Positions 1 through 12,271 of a stretch of DNA of 60,495 nt are shown here, in pieces. The translations under genes and the position numbers were made by a program. The stretch covers positions 1 through 60,495 of the forward strand of contig NZ_PPQR01000078.1 in the NCBI RefSeq assembly GCF_002902085.1. Direction: 5' to 3'. The notes beneath the pieces were generated by a model, which ran no database searches, was not told the origin of the DNA, and saw only the letters and a program-made list of their open reading frames with translations. Numbering within the stretch: the first letter of the stretch is position 1; each line of letters opens with the position of its first letter. Origin of the DNA: Staphylococcus simiae. Its GTDB lineage: Bacteria > Bacillota > Bacilli > Staphylococcales > Staphylococcaceae.

Positions 1-63
1 CTACAATGCTATTTGTTGGTACATTACATAAAATTATATTTTACTATAGTTTAAATATAACAT

Positions 64-113
64 AAAAAAACTAGAACTATACTTGGTCAATATGTTAACC
101 GCTATAGTTCTAG
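64..113 (-). terminator. trxB terminator
   Basis: An 11-bp perfect inverted repeat (arms at 71-81 and 103-113, CTAGAACTATA) is followed on the minus strand by a run of seven T. This is a typical intrinsic terminator about 26 nt past the trxB stop. The 63 bases to its left show no gene. Confidence 0.85.
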
Positions 114-139
114 TCTCAAATGATATCATTTCGTTGTAG

Positions 140-1090
<951 letters not shown>

Positions 1091-1134
1091 TTATCATTAT
1101 GCGCATTATATAATAAAACTAATATTTCATAAAT

Positions 1135-2574
1135 CTATATGCTCAACAATAATTCAATCATCTTATTCAGTTTATATTGCGTGATATCAAGCCACGTAAT
1201 GATTTCTTTTTTAGTCATACTTTGCTGTTGATCTTTAAAATATAAATAAGTAAATGCTGCAATATATGGTTCAACACTTGTTAAATCAACTTTTTCTGCA
1301 ATTATATCTTCTGCTTTGGCAATCCAAGCTAAGAACAAATCATGATTTAATTTTAATTGTGGATGGCTATATAATTGTTTCATCCCTCTATGAATAAAAT
1401 CTAATTTGTTTAATGTTAGACCTTGTACTAAATAAGTTAAGTATAACTTTTCATAGTCATTCATATTTTCAAGTATTTTCCAAATTTCTTCAGTAATCAA
1501 AATCTCTTTACCATTCATTTCATTCAGCAGAAAAATACCGTATATCCGTTCATGACTATCGTCACTTTCTAAGCGTGGTAAAATTTGATTTTCAAAAAGT
1601 GTCTTACTTTCTTCAATAGCCCATGGTGCATAACCTATATCTACTTGTGAAATTTGTTGCAATTTATCCCAATAATAGTGACTCTCTTTAATATCTCCTA
1701 AATAATAGCAATTAAAAGTTAATGCATTATACATTTGAATGGATAAAAATTTACCCTTCTTATATAAAGGTAATAATAATTGTTGAGATGCTTGATATTG
1801 TTTTAAATAGCTAAGGACAATTCCAAGTTTAAAACTTTCATCATCATTCATCGGCGCTACTTTATTTAACATCGCTAAATATTTTTGATATTGTTCCATA
1901 TTATTAGTGTTATAAAGTAACAATGTGTAATGACATAAAGCATATATATCTGATTTATCCTCATTTAATAATTGTTCGTAAAATGTTTGCGCAACATCAT
2001 ATTCACCCAAATATAAATAACACATAGCCATTAAATTTCTTATAATTCGATGTTGCTGTATATGTTCAGGTTGTTGTAATACAAAATGTTTAGCATCTTC
2101 TAACTTACCTTGTGAAAATAAATATTGAAATAATATTTGAAGTGAAAATAACTGTGCCTCAGTTTCAATTTGTTCTTCATCGTCATAGGAAACATCAAAC
2201 ATTTGCTCTAGTTCTTCTCTATATTCTTGATCTTCACTAACTATGACATAATTAATACCAAACAAGAATGCCTTGTTTGGTTCATTTAATTCAATATTCA
2301 ATTGACTCAATTCGTAATAGCTATCTTCAAGATGTCTATCTTGAATAATATTATCAAAGAATAAATGCTCAGCTCGACGCCCTTGACCTATATTTAGGAG
2401 ACACTGTGCATAATCAAGTTGAATATCTAAATCTTCTGGTGACAATTCTAGCACTTTGTTAAAGTATTCTGCTGCTTTACCATAGTCACGTTGTCTAAAT
2501 TTTTGTGCTGCCATTTTACGATAAAACGCATCATCAAATGTCATTGATATAATATTGTTCTTTTGTTGTGCCAT
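1135..2574 (-). CDS. tetratricopeptide repeat protein
   Basis: A 479-residue soluble protein built of helical TPR-like repeats. The clearest is near the N-terminus, with the pattern YGKAAEYFNKVLELSPEDLD followed by further A/L/Y-spaced helices, including GEYDVAQTFYEQLL near residue 195. No signal peptide, membrane segment or catalytic motif is visible, so it is probably a protein-interaction scaffold of unknown partner. The ATG at 2574 follows AGGAGGTG (2584-2591), which overlaps the stop of the upstream acetyltransferase gene and implies translational coupling. An in-frame GTG at 2586 lies inside the ribosome-binding site and is unlikely. The same gene sits between the acetyltransferase and trxB in S. 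aureus. Confidence 0.85.
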   Translation of the reverse strand: MAQQKNNIISMTFDDAFYRKMAAQKFRQRDYGKAAEYFNKVLELSPEDLDIQLDYAQCLLNIGQGRRAEHLFFDNIIQDRHLEDSYYELSQLNIELNEPNKAFLFGINYVIVSEDQEYREELEQMFDVSYDDEEQIETEAQLFSLQILFQYLFSQGKLEDAKHFVLQQPEHIQQHRIIRNLMAMCYLYLGEYDVAQTFYEQLLNEDKSDIYALCHYTLLLYNTNNMEQYQKYLAMLNKVAPMNDDESFKLGIVLSYLKQYQASQQLLLPLYKKGKFLSIQMYNALTFNCYYLGDIKESHYYWDKLQQISQVDIGYAPWAIEESKTLFENQILPRLESDDSHERIYGIFLLNEMNGKEILITEEIWKILENMNDYEKLYLTYLVQGLTLNKLDFIHRGMKQLYSHPQLKLNHDLFLAWIAKAEDIIAEKVDLTSVEPYIAAFTYLYFKDQQQSMTKKEIITWLDITQYKLNKMIELLLSI

Positions 2575-2589
2575 TGATATTGTCACCTC

Positions 2590-3069
2590 CTAATTCTTTT
2601 TAATGTACATAGGATTACCATATACGAATGCATGATCTGGTATATCTTTAGTTACTACACTACCTGCTGCGATTGTCACGTTATTTCCAATCCGTATGCC
2701 TGGTAAAATGATACAATGTGCACCTATTAACGTGTTTGACCCTATAGTGACAGGGCCGTATCTGAATTCATTTACTAACGCTTCATGTGTTAATATCGTT
2801 GTTTGATAGCCAATAACACTGTTATCGCCAATTGAAATCAACTCAGGATAAAATATATCGACCATGACTTGATATGCTATAGACGTATGTTGTCCTATTG
2901 TCATTTTTAATAAATGATGATATATCCATCTCTTAACGGACATCAATGGTATAAATTTAGTCACTTCAATGATAAGCGTATTTTTTAAAACTTTGTTAAA
3001 CTTAACAATTTGATAAATACGCCATAACGGATTAACTTTATAATTTTTAATCGTTGTAAACTGTCTCAA
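2590..3069 (-). CDS. hexapeptide-repeat acyltransferase
   Basis: A 159-residue protein whose second half has the left-handed beta-helix pattern of hexapeptide acetyltransferases, with repeats such as [12 protein letters not shown] and IGNNVT, ending in the common [16 protein letters not shown] motif. These enzymes move acetyl or similar groups from CoA; the acceptor is not known here. The first 50 residues are basic and hydrophobic and may sit against the membrane. Translation appears to start at a TTG (3067-3069) preceded by a GGTGG ribosome-binding sequence; no better in-frame ATG is present. It lies 12 nt after lgt, so it is almost certainly cotranscribed. Confidence 0.85.
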   Translation of the reverse strand: MRQFTTIKNYKVNPLWRIYQIVKFNKVLKNTLIIEVTKFIPLMSVKRWIYHHLLKMTIGQHTSIAYQVMVDIFYPELISIGDNSVIGYQTTILTHEALVNEFRYGPVTIGSNTLIGAHCIILPGIRIGNNVTIAAGSVVTKDIPDHAFVYGNPMYIKKN

Positions 3070-3081
3070 AATTCCACCACT

Positions 3082-3915
3082 TTATTTATTAGCGGGCCAT
3101 GGTAATGGACCTGTTTTACTATATACTGTTGGTTGATATTTAATTCTTCTATATATAATTAATATTAAACTTATTAAAATTAAAATAATTGATACCACTT
3201 GCGCTACCCTAATATTACTCGTTAGCATTAGACTGTCAGTACGGAGTCCTTCTACAAAGAAACGACCGATAGAATACCAAATTAAATATACAAAGAACGT
3301 TTCACCAATACGTAAATGTTGACGTAAAGATATTAAAATTATAAATCCAATAACATCCCATAATGATTCATACAAAAATGTTGGATGATAATATTGACCA
3401 TTAATATACATATTTTCAATGATAAAGTTTGGTAAATGTAAATGTTCTAAAAATGCTTTAGACACTGGACCACCATGAGCTTCATGATTCATAAAGTTGC
3501 CCCATCTACCAATACCTTGTGCCAATATAATACTCGGTGCAACGATATCACCAATTTGCAAAGGATGTAAATTTTTAATTTTACAGACAAATACTCCTGC
3601 TAAAAATCCACCAATTAAACCACCATGAATCGCAATACCACCATGCCAAATCTTAATGATTTCTCCTGGATGATCAGCATAATATGGCCATTGAAAGATA
3701 ACGAAATAAATTCGCGCACATAGAAACCCTGCTATAGCACTATAAAAGATGATATCTACTAACGTATCTTTATCTAGACCAATGTTAACCACTGCTCTTT
3801 GTGCTACAAAATAACCTAATAATATTCCTAACGCAATGATAATACCATACCAGCGTACACTTAATGGTCCTAAATCAAATGCTACAGGATTAATATAGTT
3901 AAACATTGAATTCAT
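3082..3915 (-). CDS. lgt: prolipoprotein diacylglyceryl transferase
   Basis: Membrane enzyme that adds diacylglycerol from phosphatidylglycerol to the lipobox cysteine, the first step of lipoprotein maturation. The 277-residue protein has about seven hydrophobic helices, the HGGIAIHGG segment and the Lgt signature [14 protein letters not shown] with its essential Arg and Asn. Its ribosome-binding site (GAGGAG) overlaps the end of hprK, whose stop is 5 nt upstream, so the two are coupled. Compared with the S. aureus Lgt I remember, this one has many substitutions, including the first few residues and the C-terminal tail. That is one reason to suspect a sister species. Confidence 0.96.
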   Translation of the reverse strand: MNSMFNYINPVAFDLGPLSVRWYGIIIALGILLGYFVAQRAVVNIGLDKDTLVDIIFYSAIAGFLCARIYFVIFQWPYYADHPGEIIKIWHGGIAIHGGLIGGFLAGVFVCKIKNLHPLQIGDIVAPSIILAQGIGRWGNFMNHEAHGGPVSKAFLEHLHLPNFIIENMYINGQYYHPTFLYESLWDVIGFIILISLRQHLRIGETFFVYLIWYSIGRFFVEGLRTDSLMLTSNIRVAQVVSIILILISLILIIYRRIKYQPTVYSKTGPLPWPANK

Positions 3916-3920
3916 TTAAC

Positions 3921-4853
3921 TTACTCCTCGCTCTTATGACTGTTCTTGCTAATTTCTTCATTTAAACGTTCACTAAATTCTTCAGCCGTATTAATTCCCA
4001 TGATATTTAAACGATAATTCATAGCTGCTACTTCTATAATGACTGCAACGTTTCTACCAGGACGTACTGGTATTGTTTTTTTAGTGATTTCAGTATCTAA
4101 AATACTTAACATTTCTTCATTTAAGCCAACTCTGTCATATAATTTCTCATTATTCCAATTTTCCAAATTAATATTAAGTCGAATACGTTTTTCAGTTAGG
4201 ATAGAACCTGCACCAAATAATGTCATAACATTAATGATACCTAGTCCACGTATTTCTAATAAATGTTCAATTAATTTGGGCGGTTTACCTATCAATTCAT
4301 CTTTGTTAATTTGACGAATTTCAACATTATCATCAGCTACCAGTCTATGACCACGTTTGACTAATTCAAGTGCTGTTTCACTTTTACCAATTCCAGAGTC
4401 ACCTGTAATTAATACACCAACACCATAAACATCAACTAATACACCATGTAATGAAGTTGTTTTTGCAAGTGCATGCTCTAAAAATGTAGTTAAACGGCTC
4501 ATAAGACTTGTTGTAGCGTCTTTAGCAATAATTAATGGTGTGTTCGTTGCTGTCGCCGCTTCTACTAATTCTTCTGGCGGTTGTAAGCCACGTGTCACTA
4601 TAATTGCTGGTGTTTCTGGACGGCATAACTTACGCATACGTCCAATACGGTCTTTATCAGGTAATAAATTGTAAAATGACAATTCAGTCGTTCCTAATAA
4701 TTGTATTCGATCTGATGCATAATGAGAAAAGTAACCTGCCATTTCTAGACCTGGTCTTGATATATCTGCATTTTTTATTGTTCTTGATAGACCATCTTTA
4801 CCCGCGATTAATTCTAACTTTAACGTTTCTACTAATTTTTCTGTCGTTAACAT
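3921..4853 (-). CDS. hprK: HPr kinase/phosphorylase
   Basis: Bifunctional enzyme that phosphorylates HPr on Ser46 when glycolytic intermediates are high and removes the phosphate when they fall, feeding carbon catabolite repression through CcpA. The 310-residue protein has the usual N-terminal regulatory domain (about 1-130), the P-loop GDSGIGKS near 152-159 and the HprK signature [10 protein letters not shown]. Full length for the family. The ATG at 4853 follows AGAGGTG. It heads the operon running through lgt to trxB. A TATAAT-like -10 lies on the minus strand at 4925-4930, but I could not find a convincing -35. Confidence 0.97.
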   Translation of the reverse strand: MLTTEKLVETLKLELIAGKDGLSRTIKNADISRPGLEMAGYFSHYASDRIQLLGTTELSFYNLLPDKDRIGRMRKLCRPETPAIIVTRGLQPPEELVEAATATNTPLIIAKDATTSLMSRLTTFLEHALAKTTSLHGVLVDVYGVGVLITGDSGIGKSETALELVKRGHRLVADDNVEIRQINKDELIGKPPKLIEHLLEIRGLGIINVMTLFGAGSILTEKRIRLNINLENWNNEKLYDRVGLNEEMLSILDTEITKKTIPVRPGRNVAVIIEVAAMNYRLNIMGINTAEEFSERLNEEISKNSHKSEE

Positions 4854-5118
4854 GGGTTCACCTCTATTAAATTTATCCCTTATCTTACATCTTCCCTTTT
4901 ATCATATCAAAAATCTATAGCTAAATTATATCGAAAAGCTAAAATAATTATTAATTGTATATTACAACTTGTATGATTTCTATAGTCTATTTACGTAATT
5001 TAGACGATTTTCTATTCTTTTATCTTAAAATGGCCATACCTTATCAAGCAAGTCATTCTAATTGTATTAGAATTAGGTATCATTGTATGCAATTAATTTA
5101 ATTGTTAACTTTGGATTT
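4854..5118. other. hprK upstream region with a dyad
   Basis: AT-rich, no gene. A minus-strand TATAAT at 4925-4930 is the best candidate for the hprK promoter -10. A perfect palindrome, ATTCTAAT-TGT-ATTAGAAT, lies at 5055-5073 and may be an operator; its 3-nt spacer does not match the 7-1-7 layout of Fur, Zur or PerR boxes. Confidence 0.4.
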
Positions 5119-5158
5119 TCTATTTTTTAGGTCTGATAAATAAAAAGTGAATAATTTA
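5119..5158 (+). repeat. isolated border of a STAR-type element
   Basis: This 40-bp block, beginning TCTATTTTTTAGG, matches the left border of the composite repeats at 44996 and 36942 (minus strand) and the empty copy at 27319. Here it has no STAR modules and no recognisable right border. From memory, the S. aureus uvrA-hprK interval carries STAR repeats, so this looks like a remnant or an unfilled site. Confidence 0.55.
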
Positions 5159-5250
5159 AAATATAAATCATTTTATAATATAAACAGGTATTGCTAGTTT
5201 CATTTTATTAAGTATAGAATATTTATTAATTCTAGACACATCTACTGCTG

Positions 5251-5299
5251 AATAAACAACAAAACTGCCGACAACATTATCAAACATTGTCGACAGTTT
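5251..5299 (-). terminator. uvrA terminator
   Basis: A 13-bp stem (arms at 5262-5274 and 5287-5299, one wobble) forms 24 nt after the uvrA stop. On the minus strand it is followed by the T-rich TTTTGTTGTTT. Confidence 0.75.
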
Positions 5300-5322
5300 A
5301 ATATCAAGATCACCTTAATATA

Positions 5323-8163
5323 CTATTCACTTTGTTGCTTATCTCTATCTAATACTTGTTTTAAGTATTTTCCAGTATATGATGCTTTCACTTGTGCGAT
5401 TTCTTCTGGCGTTCCAGTAGCAACAATTGTGCCACCTCCATCGCCACCTTCTGGTCCTAAATCTATAATATGATCAGCAGTTTTAATTACATCTAAGTTA
5501 TGTTCAATGATAACAACTGTATCTCCATTTTCAACAAGACGATTTAATACTTTTAATAATCGACTAATATCGTCAACATGCAAACCAGTAGTTGGTTCAT
5601 CTAAAATATAAATTGAACGTCCAGTTGAACGCTTATGCAATTCAGATGCTAATTTAACACGTTGTGCTTCCCCACCTGATAATGTTGTAGCTTGTTGTCC
5701 TAAAGTAACATAACCAAGACCAACATCAACTAAAGTTTGTAATTTACGACTTATTTTAGGGATATTTTCAAAGAATTGCGTAGCTTCTTCAACTGTCATA
5801 TTTAACACGTCAGCAATATTTTTACCTTTATACGTTACTTCTAACGTTTCTCTGTTATAACGTTTACCGTCACAAACTTCACAAGGTACATAGACATCTG
5901 GTAAAAAGTGCATTTCAATTTTAATAATACCATCGCCTTTACAAGCTTCACAGCGACCACCTTTAACATTAAAACTAAAACGTCCTTTTTGATATCCTCT
6001 TATTTTAGCCTCGTTGGTTTGTGCGAATACATCACGAATGTCATCAAAGACTCCTGTATACGTTGCAGGATTAGATCGTGGGGTACGTCCAATTGGCGAT
6101 TGATCAATATCAATGATTTTATCCAATTGATCAATACCTTCTATACTGTCATATATACCAGGTTTAACTTTTGATTTATTAATTTTTTGTGCTAATGATT
6201 TATATAACACTTCGTTGACTAAAGAACTTTTTCCTGATCCTGAAACACCTGTGACAACAGTCATCACTGATAAAGGAATATCAACATCTACATGTTTTAA
6301 ATTATTACTACTTGCTCCACGAATAGCTATTTTTCTATCACTTATCGGTCTGCGATATTCTGGTACATCAATACGTTTTTTACCACTTAAATATTGACCT
6401 GTTAGTGATTTTTTATTTTTCATTACTTTTTGTGGTGTACCACTCGCAACAATTTCTCCACCGTGATCGCCAGCTCCCGGGCCAATATCTACTAAATAAT
6501 CTGCTTCTCTCATTGTGTCATCATCATGTTCAACTACAATTAATGTATTACCTAAATCACGCATTTCTTTTAGTGTACTAATTAATCTATCGTTGTCTCT
6601 TTGATGTAAACCAATAGAAGGCTCATCTAAGACATATAGTACACCTGTTAATCTTGAACCTATTTGTGTGGCCAAACGAATACGCTGTGCTTCTCCACCA
6701 GACAAGCTTCCTGACGCTCGATTTAACGTTAAATATTCGAGTCCAACATTATTTAAGAAAGATAATCTAGATATAATTTCTTTTAATATTTGATTAGCAA
6801 TTGCAAAATCTTGACTAGATAAATTAATATTTTGATAGTATTTTAATGCCCTGCTAATGGAATATTCTACAACTTCACCTATATTATAATCGCCAACATA
6901 TACTGATAATGCTTCGCGACTTAAACGTTGCCCGTGACAAGTTTCACAAGCTAATTCTGTCATATATTTACTCATCATTTCTCTTGTATATTCAGATGGC
7001 GATTCATGAAATCGACGACTAATATTAGGTACAACACCTTCAAATACCATTGTTCTTTTTTTAGTGCCACTATTCCAACCAGTAAATGTAAATTCTATTT
7101 CTTTATCACCTGAACCATAAAGAATAATATTTTGTTGACGTTCTGTTAGCTTTTTAAATGGTTTATCCATATTAATTTTATATACTTCACACACACGTTT
7201 TAATAAAGTTGGATAAAAATCTGAACTAGTTGGAATCCAAGGTTCTATTGCACCTTCATTCAATGTTTTATTTTTATCGGGAACAACTAGATCAATATCA
7301 ACTGTTAATTTTTGTCCTAAACCATCACAAGTTGGACATGCACCAAATGGACTATTAAAACTGAACATTCTAGGCTCTAACTCACCAATTGAAAAGCCAC
7401 ATATCGGGCAAGAATGGTTTTCAGAGAACTTAAGGTCTTCACCATCAATAATATCGACAGTTAGTTGTCCTTCAGCTAATTCTAACGCTGTTTCGATAGA
7501 ATCTGCTAACCTCGTTTCAATACCTTCTTTAACTACTAATCTATCGACGACGACTTCAATCGTATGATTTTTATTTTTATCTAGTTGTGGAACTTCATTA
7601 ACATCAACAATATCACCATCAACTCTCAAACGGACATAGCCTTTTTTAGCAATATCTTCTATAAGTTTTTCATGACTTCCTTTACGATGTGAGATAACAG
7701 GTGCTAATAATTGTATTTTCGTTCTTTCTTCTAATGACATAACTCGATCTACCATTTGTTGAACAGTTTGAGATTCAATTTCAATGTGATGATTTGGGCA
7801 ATACGGCTTACCAATACGAGCATATAATAAACGAATATAATCATATATTTCAGTAACTGTTGCGACGGTTGATCTTGGGTTCTTGCTAGTCGTCTTTTGG
7901 TCAATGGAAATTGCTGGCGATAAACCTTCTATGGTGTCAACATCCGGTTTATCCATTTGACCTAAAAATTGTCGTGCATATGCACTTAATGACTCAACAT
8001 ATCGTCTTTGCCCTTCTGCATAAATGGTGTCAAAGGCCAATGAAGATTTACCTGAACCTGATAAGCCAGTCATTACTATTAATTTATTTTTAGGTAATTC
8101 AATATCAATATTTTTTAAATTATGTGCTCTTGCACCCTTTACTACTATGGATGGTTCTTTCAT
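5323..8163 (-). CDS. uvrA: excinuclease ABC subunit A
   Basis: DNA-damage recognition ATPase of nucleotide excision repair; it loads UvrB at lesions. The 946-residue protein is a tandem ABC ATPase with P-loops GLSGSGKSS near residue 33 and GVSGSGKSS in the second half. It has two LSGGEAQR signatures and zinc-finger cysteine pairs, including CPICGF near 253 and CEACKGDG in the C-terminal half. It starts at the ATG at 8163 behind AAGGGTG, which overlaps the uvrB stop 7 nt upstream, so uvrB and uvrA form one SOS-controlled operon. Confidence 0.97.
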   Translation of the reverse strand: MKEPSIVVKGARAHNLKNIDIELPKNKLIVMTGLSGSGKSSLAFDTIYAEGQRRYVESLSAYARQFLGQMDKPDVDTIEGLSPAISIDQKTTSKNPRSTVATVTEIYDYIRLLYARIGKPYCPNHHIEIESQTVQQMVDRVMSLEERTKIQLLAPVISHRKGSHEKLIEDIAKKGYVRLRVDGDIVDVNEVPQLDKNKNHTIEVVVDRLVVKEGIETRLADSIETALELAEGQLTVDIIDGEDLKFSENHSCPICGFSIGELEPRMFSFNSPFGACPTCDGLGQKLTVDIDLVVPDKNKTLNEGAIEPWIPTSSDFYPTLLKRVCEVYKINMDKPFKKLTERQQNIILYGSGDKEIEFTFTGWNSGTKKRTMVFEGVVPNISRRFHESPSEYTREMMSKYMTELACETCHGQRLSREALSVYVGDYNIGEVVEYSISRALKYYQNINLSSQDFAIANQILKEIISRLSFLNNVGLEYLTLNRASGSLSGGEAQRIRLATQIGSRLTGVLYVLDEPSIGLHQRDNDRLISTLKEMRDLGNTLIVVEHDDDTMREADYLVDIGPGAGDHGGEIVASGTPQKVMKNKKSLTGQYLSGKKRIDVPEYRRPISDRKIAIRGASSNNLKHVDVDIPLSVMTVVTGVSGSGKSSLVNEVLYKSLAQKINKSKVKPGIYDSIEGIDQLDKIIDIDQSPIGRTPRSNPATYTGVFDDIRDVFAQTNEAKIRGYQKGRFSFNVKGGRCEACKGDGIIKIEMHFLPDVYVPCEVCDGKRYNRETLEVTYKGKNIADVLNMTVEEATQFFENIPKISRKLQTLVDVGLGYVTLGQQATTLSGGEAQRVKLASELHKRSTGRSIYILDEPTTGLHVDDISRLLKVLNRLVENGDTVVIIEHNLDVIKTADHIIDLGPEGGDGGGTIVATGTPEEIAQVKASYTGKYLKQVLDRDKQQSE

Positions 8164-8170
8164 TTATACG

Positions 8171-10162
8171 TCACCCTTCTGCTTTTAATTCAAATAACAT
8201 ATCTCTCAATTCTGTCGCTCTCTCGAAATCTAAATCTTTGGCGGCTTGTTTCATTTCTTGTTCTATATTTTGAATAGTTTTTTGTCTTTCTTTCTTTGTC
8301 ATCTTCTTAGGAACTTCTTTTTGTTTATTATCATTGGTATCATCCGTTTCAACGGTAGCACTAATAACATCATGAATTTTTTTATTGATGGTTTTTGGAG
8401 TGATTCCATGTTTTTCATTATGAGCCATCTGTATTTCACGACGACGCATAGTTTCATTAATTGCGTATTTCATCGAATCAGTCATTTTATCTGCGTACAT
8501 GATTACTTCACCTTTATCATTTCTAGCAGCACGACCAATTGTTTGAATCAATGAACGGTTTGAACGTAAGAAACCTTCCTTATCCGCGTCTAAAATAACT
8601 ACTAATGATACTTCCGGAATATCAATACCTTCTCTTAATAAATTAATTCCAACAATAACATCGTAAGTTCCCATACGTAAATCTCTAATAATTTCAATTC
8701 GTTCTAAGGTTTTAATTTCTGAATGCAGATAATTTACTTTAATACCTGCTTCTTTCATATATGTTGTTAAATCTTCACTCATCTTTTTAGTCAAAGTTGT
8801 TACTAGAACACGTTCATTGCGTTCAACTCTTGCTTGAATTTCACTTAATAAATCATCTATTTGATTTTCTGTAGGACGTACTTCAATTTTAGGATCTAGT
8901 AATCCAGTAGGACGAATAATTTGCTCGACCATTTTGTCAGTATGTTCAATTTCATATGGTCCTGGTGTTGCAGAAACATAAACGAGTTGTTGCGTTTTTT
9001 CTTCAAATTCTTCAAATTTTAATGGACGGTTATCCAGCGCACTAGGTAATCTGAAACCATGATCCACTAATACTTGTTTACGCGCTCTGTCTCCATTATA
9101 CATACCTCTAATTTGTGGTAAGGTAACGTGTGACTCATCAATCATAACTAACCAATCGTCACCAAAATAGTCTAATAGTGTATAAGGAGTTGATCCTAAT
9201 GGGCGTAATGTTAAATGTACTGAGTAATTCTCAATTCCCGAACAGAAGCCCATTTCTCTCATCATTTCCAAATCATAATTTGTTCGTTGTTCTAATCGCT
9301 GTGCTTCAAGCAATTTATTGTCATAGCGCAATTCTTTTAAACGTTCTTCTAGTTCTTGTTCAATACGTTCGATGGCTAATTTCATTTTTTCTTCACGTGT
9401 AACAAAGTGAGATGCTGGGAATATGGCAAAGTGATCGCGCTCTTTTAAAACTTCTCCAGTTAAATAATTCACTTCTCGGATGCGATCAATTTCATCACCA
9501 AAGAATTCTACTCTAATACACATTTCTTCTCTTGATGCCGGAAAAATTTCCACAACATCACCACGTACTCTGAATGTACCACGTTGGAAGTCTATGTCAT
9601 TACGCGTATATTGAACATCAACTAACTTTCTAAGTAGTTCACTACGTTCCATTTCCATGCCAACACGTACACTTACTACCAAATCTTTATATTCTTCTGG
9701 GTTACCTAAACCATAAATACAACTTACACTAGCAATAATAATAACATCATCTCGTTCAAATAAAGCACTTGTTGCTGAATGTCGTAATTGGTCTATTTCA
9801 TCATTAATCGATGCATCTTTTTCTATAAATGTATCAGTAGATGGCACATAAGCTTCTGGTTGATAATAATCATAGTAACTAACAAAATATTCAACTCTAT
9901 TTTCTGGAAAGAATTCTTTAAACTCACTATATAATTGACCAGCTAATGTTTTATTGTGTGCAATAATTAGAGTAGGTTTACCGACTTCTTTAATAACATT
10001 GCTCATGGTAAATGTTTTACCTGTTCCTGTTGCACCTAATAATGTTTGGTGTCTTTTACCTTCATTTATACCTTGTACAATTTCTTTAATTGCTTGAGGT
10101 TGATCCCCTTGTGGTTCATAATCCGAATGTATTTTAAAAGGATAATGTTCGACCATTGTCAC
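8171..10162 (-). CDS. uvrB: excinuclease ABC subunit B
   Basis: DNA helicase-like subunit that verifies damage and recruits UvrC. The 663-residue protein has the Walker A segment GATGTGKTF near residue 40, the UvrB beta-hairpin region with [12 protein letters not shown], helicase motif VIDESH, the GRAARN motif VI and a C-terminal UVR domain for UvrC contact. The start is taken as GTG at 10162, 5 nt after GGAGG; an ATG two codons later (10156) is the alternative. A LexA box lies 87 nt upstream. Confidence 0.97.
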   Translation of the reverse strand: MTMVEHYPFKIHSDYEPQGDQPQAIKEIVQGINEGKRHQTLLGATGTGKTFTMSNVIKEVGKPTLIIAHNKTLAGQLYSEFKEFFPENRVEYFVSYYDYYQPEAYVPSTDTFIEKDASINDEIDQLRHSATSALFERDDVIIIASVSCIYGLGNPEEYKDLVVSVRVGMEMERSELLRKLVDVQYTRNDIDFQRGTFRVRGDVVEIFPASREEMCIRVEFFGDEIDRIREVNYLTGEVLKERDHFAIFPASHFVTREEKMKLAIERIEQELEERLKELRYDNKLLEAQRLEQRTNYDLEMMREMGFCSGIENYSVHLTLRPLGSTPYTLLDYFGDDWLVMIDESHVTLPQIRGMYNGDRARKQVLVDHGFRLPSALDNRPLKFEEFEEKTQQLVYVSATPGPYEIEHTDKMVEQIIRPTGLLDPKIEVRPTENQIDDLLSEIQARVERNERVLVTTLTKKMSEDLTTYMKEAGIKVNYLHSEIKTLERIEIIRDLRMGTYDVIVGINLLREGIDIPEVSLVVILDADKEGFLRSNRSLIQTIGRAARNDKGEVIMYADKMTDSMKYAINETMRRREIQMAHNEKHGITPKTINKKIHDVISATVETDDTNDNKQKEVPKKMTKKERQKTIQNIEQEMKQAAKDLDFERATELRDMLFELKAEG

Positions 10163-10248
10163 ATTTTCCTCCTTTATAGTTTTAATTTTTATCTGCGTAT
10201 ATTGTCATAAGCTCATTTCATATTTTATCAAATACGCGTCCTTAAAAG

Positions 10249-10262
10249 CAAACATTTGTTCG
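10249..10262 (-). promoter_or_regulatory. LexA (SOS) box of uvrBA
   Basis: On the minus strand this reads CGAACAAATGTTTG, one base off the perfect palindrome CGAACAAATGTTCG recognised by Gram-positive LexA. It overlaps or abuts a candidate -35 (TTTGCT or TTGCTT), with a TAAAAT -10 about 18-19 nt further on. SOS induction of uvrBA is established in Firmicutes, so the assignment is strong. Confidence 0.88.
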
Positions 10263-10278
10263 TAACTTTGCAGAACAA

Positions 10279-10312
10279 ATAAAAAACAAACATAGTCATA
10301 TAACTATGCTTG
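10279..10312 (-). terminator. csbA terminator
   Basis: A 10-bp stem (10287-10296 with 10303-10312, one G-U in the minus-strand RNA) is followed by a run of T. It separates csbA from the uvrB promoter. Confidence 0.75.
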
Positions 10313-10417
10313 TGATGTCATAAAATAATTTTTAAATTAATAGTGTATAAATATACTTTAATGAATTTCTACAATTGTTGCAACAAATCTGTTTGACTAC
10401 ATAGCGTTCAACTGTAA

Positions 10418-10654
10418 TCAACGATCTTCATCACGATGCTTGTGAAATTCTAATTGATCTATAACTAAATAACCTGCTAGTAACGACACAACATCAATAA
10501 ATATAATCCATTCATTATGAAAGAATTCTTTATATATTGATGTTGCTATTAAAGCTAAAGTTAATATTGTACCTATCCACTTACTTCGTGTTAACACACT
10601 TAACAATACAACTAACACACACGGGAAGAATGCAGCGCTGATATACCATATCAT
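10418..10654 (-). CDS. csbA: CsbA-family small membrane protein
   Basis: A 78-residue protein, almost entirely hydrophobic, with two or three transmembrane helices and a charged C-terminus (HKHRDEDR). The central TLALI...AWII/EWII...DVVSLLAGY pattern matches CsbA of Bacillus subtilis, which is also next to uvrB-uvrA and is a general-stress gene there. Molecular function is unknown. Its ATG overlaps the stop of the HD gene by 4 nt (ATGA), so the two are translationally coupled. Confidence 0.85.
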   Translation of the reverse strand: MIWYISAAFFPCVLVVLLSVLTRSKWIGTILTLALIATSIYKEFFHNEWIIFIDVVSLLAGYLVIDQLEFHKHRDEDR

Positions 10655-11301
10655 TCAACTTCCTCATTTCTTTTCTTCAAAATGTTCATTGTCGTTTCTC
10701 TTAATTCTGCTCTAGGTATAAAGTTTTCAGTTAACATTTCTGGAATAATATTGTTGATAAAATCTTGAACTGAAGCTAAGTGATCAAATTGTATTATCGT
10801 TTCTAAGCTCATGGCATAAATTTCAAAAAATAATTCTTCGGGATTACGTTTTTGAATTTCACCAAATGTTTCATATAATAAATCTATTTTATCAGCTACT
10901 GACAGTAATTGACCTTCTATTGAATCATCTTTACCTTCTTGTAGCCGTTGTCTATAAATATTTTGATATGGTTCAGGTATTTCTTCTTCAATAAATGTTT
11001 CAACCATTTCTTCTTCTACTTGTGAAAATAATTTTTTTAATTCGCTACTAGCATACTTTACAGGTGTTTTAATATCTCCTGTAAACACTTCAGCGAAATC
11101 ATGATTCAAAGCTTTTTCATATAAACTTTTCCAGTCAATACTGTTACCATGATGTTCTTCGACTGTTGCTAAATATTGTGCAATTTTTGTAACTTTAAAA
11201 GAATGTGCCGCTACATTATGTTCAAAGTATTTGAATTTACCAGGTAATCTAATAAGTCTTTCCATGTCAGATAGTCTTTTAAAATATTGATGTACACCCA
11301 T
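10651..11301 (-). CDS. HD-domain phosphohydrolase (YfbR-like)
   Basis: A 216-residue soluble protein with metal-binding residues in HD order: His33 (EHNVAAHS), the His67-Asp68 pair (NHDFAEVFTGD) with Glu71, and a later Asp in SVADKIDLLYE. This layout matches the YfbR/HDDC2 group of 5'-deoxynucleotidases, so nucleotide monophosphate hydrolysis is the likely activity but is not proven. The ATG at 11301 follows AGAGGAGG. It is coupled to csbA. A strong terminator upstream (11386-11432) isolates it from the wall hydrolase gene, so its promoter must lie in 11302-11385. Confidence 0.8.
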   Translation of the reverse strand: MGVHQYFKRLSDMERLIRLPGKFKYFEHNVAAHSFKVTKIAQYLATVEEHHGNSIDWKSLYEKALNHDFAEVFTGDIKTPVKYASSELKKLFSQVEEEMVETFIEEEIPEPYQNIYRQRLQEGKDDSIEGQLLSVADKIDLLYETFGEIQKRNPEELFFEIYAMSLETIIQFDHLASVQDFINNIIPEMLTENFIPRAELRETTMNILKKRNEEVE

Positions 11302-11385
11302 GTCAATTACCTCCTCTTTTATTAATCATAAATTATACTTATTTTTTGACTATCAATCAATTAAATATCATTTGATTTTAAAATA

Positions 11386-11432
11386 ACAAAAAAACTCTCC
11401 CAATTATTATTAAATAATAATAGAGAGAGTTA
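11386..11432 (-). terminator. terminator of the LysM-CHAP gene
   Basis: A long stem (arms at 11393-11411 and 11413-11431, two imperfect pairs) ends on the minus strand in seven T. It starts about 20 nt after the gene's stop. Confidence 0.85.
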
Positions 11433-11451
11433 TATATTAACTATTTAGTGT

Positions 11452-12198
11452 TTAGTGAATAAATTTATATTGGCTAAGATCGTTAATTGTTCTAGTAGAT
11501 TTAACATTAAAGCCTGCATAGTTCATTTCAGATACTGTAATTGAACCATTTGGATTTACTGATTCAACAACACCTACGTGACCGTATGGTCCAGCTGTAG
11601 TTTGGAAAATAGCACCTACTTCAGGTGTTCTATTTACTTTGAAACCTGCATTTGCTGCTGCATAGCTCCAATTATTAGCATTACCCCATAAACTTCCAAT
11701 GCTACGACCTAATTCAGCGCGACGATCAAACGCATAGTATGTACAGTTACCATATGCATATAAATTACCTGAATTGGCAACTGATTTATTATAATGTTGT
11801 GTTGATACTGTTTGAGTTGGTGCGCTTTGATTGTATGAAACATTATTTGAATGTTGTGGTGTAGCTTTATAAGATACTGCTTGAGTTGTTGTCTTAGTTT
11901 GTACTTGGTTACCTTGTTGTGGCACAAGTGAAATAATGTCTCCCGGGAAAATTAATGGTGTTACTCCAGGATTATATGCATATAATTGATTTAATGTTAA
12001 ATGATGATTTAAAGCAATTTGATATAAAGTATCTCCAGGTACTACTGTATATTGAGTTGGTGCCTGAACTTCTGTATGTGAAACAACATTATGTTGGATT
12101 GGTTGTTTTGTTGCTTCTCCATGTTCTGCATGCGCGACATTATTTAATGCTAAAAAAGCGATTACTGACGAAACAGTCATAGTAAGAGTTTTCTTCAC
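11452..12198 (-). CDS. secreted LysM-CHAP cell-wall hydrolase (SsaA-like)
   Basis: Secreted peptidoglycan amidase/endopeptidase of 248 residues. It has a signal peptide ending in AHA near residue 24 and one LysM module around 48-92 ([13 protein letters not shown] to GDIISLVP). A Gln/Thr/Ser-rich linker follows, then a C-terminal CHAP domain with the catalytic Cys in [11 protein letters not shown] and His in [10 protein letters not shown]. The product resembles SsaA and Sle1 type enzymes that separate daughter cells and remodel the wall. A WalR box about 75 nt upstream and an extended -10 (TGCTATAGT on the minus strand near 12240-12248) fit control by the essential WalKR system. Confidence 0.92.
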   Translation of the reverse strand: MKKTLTMTVSSVIAFLALNNVAHAEHGEATKQPIQHNVVSHTEVQAPTQYTVVPGDTLYQIALNHHLTLNQLYAYNPGVTPLIFPGDIISLVPQQGNQVQTKTTTQAVSYKATPQHSNNVSYNQSAPTQTVSTQHYNKSVANSGNLYAYGNCTYYAFDRRAELGRSIGSLWGNANNWSYAAANAGFKVNRTPEVGAIFQTTAGPYGHVGVVESVNPNGSITVSEMNYAGFNVKSTRTINDLSQYKFIH

Positions 12199-12271
12199 TA
12201 GTTGTCATTCCTTTGCTGTTAGTTTTAAAGTATGACTTTACTATAGCATAATCACTTTTCAAGGAGTTTAT

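Noticed and set aside
5055..5073. PerR, Fur or Zur box upstream of hprK
   Set aside because: Those sites are 7-1-7 dyads; this one has a 3-nt centre and lacks the GATAAT or TCGTAA core.
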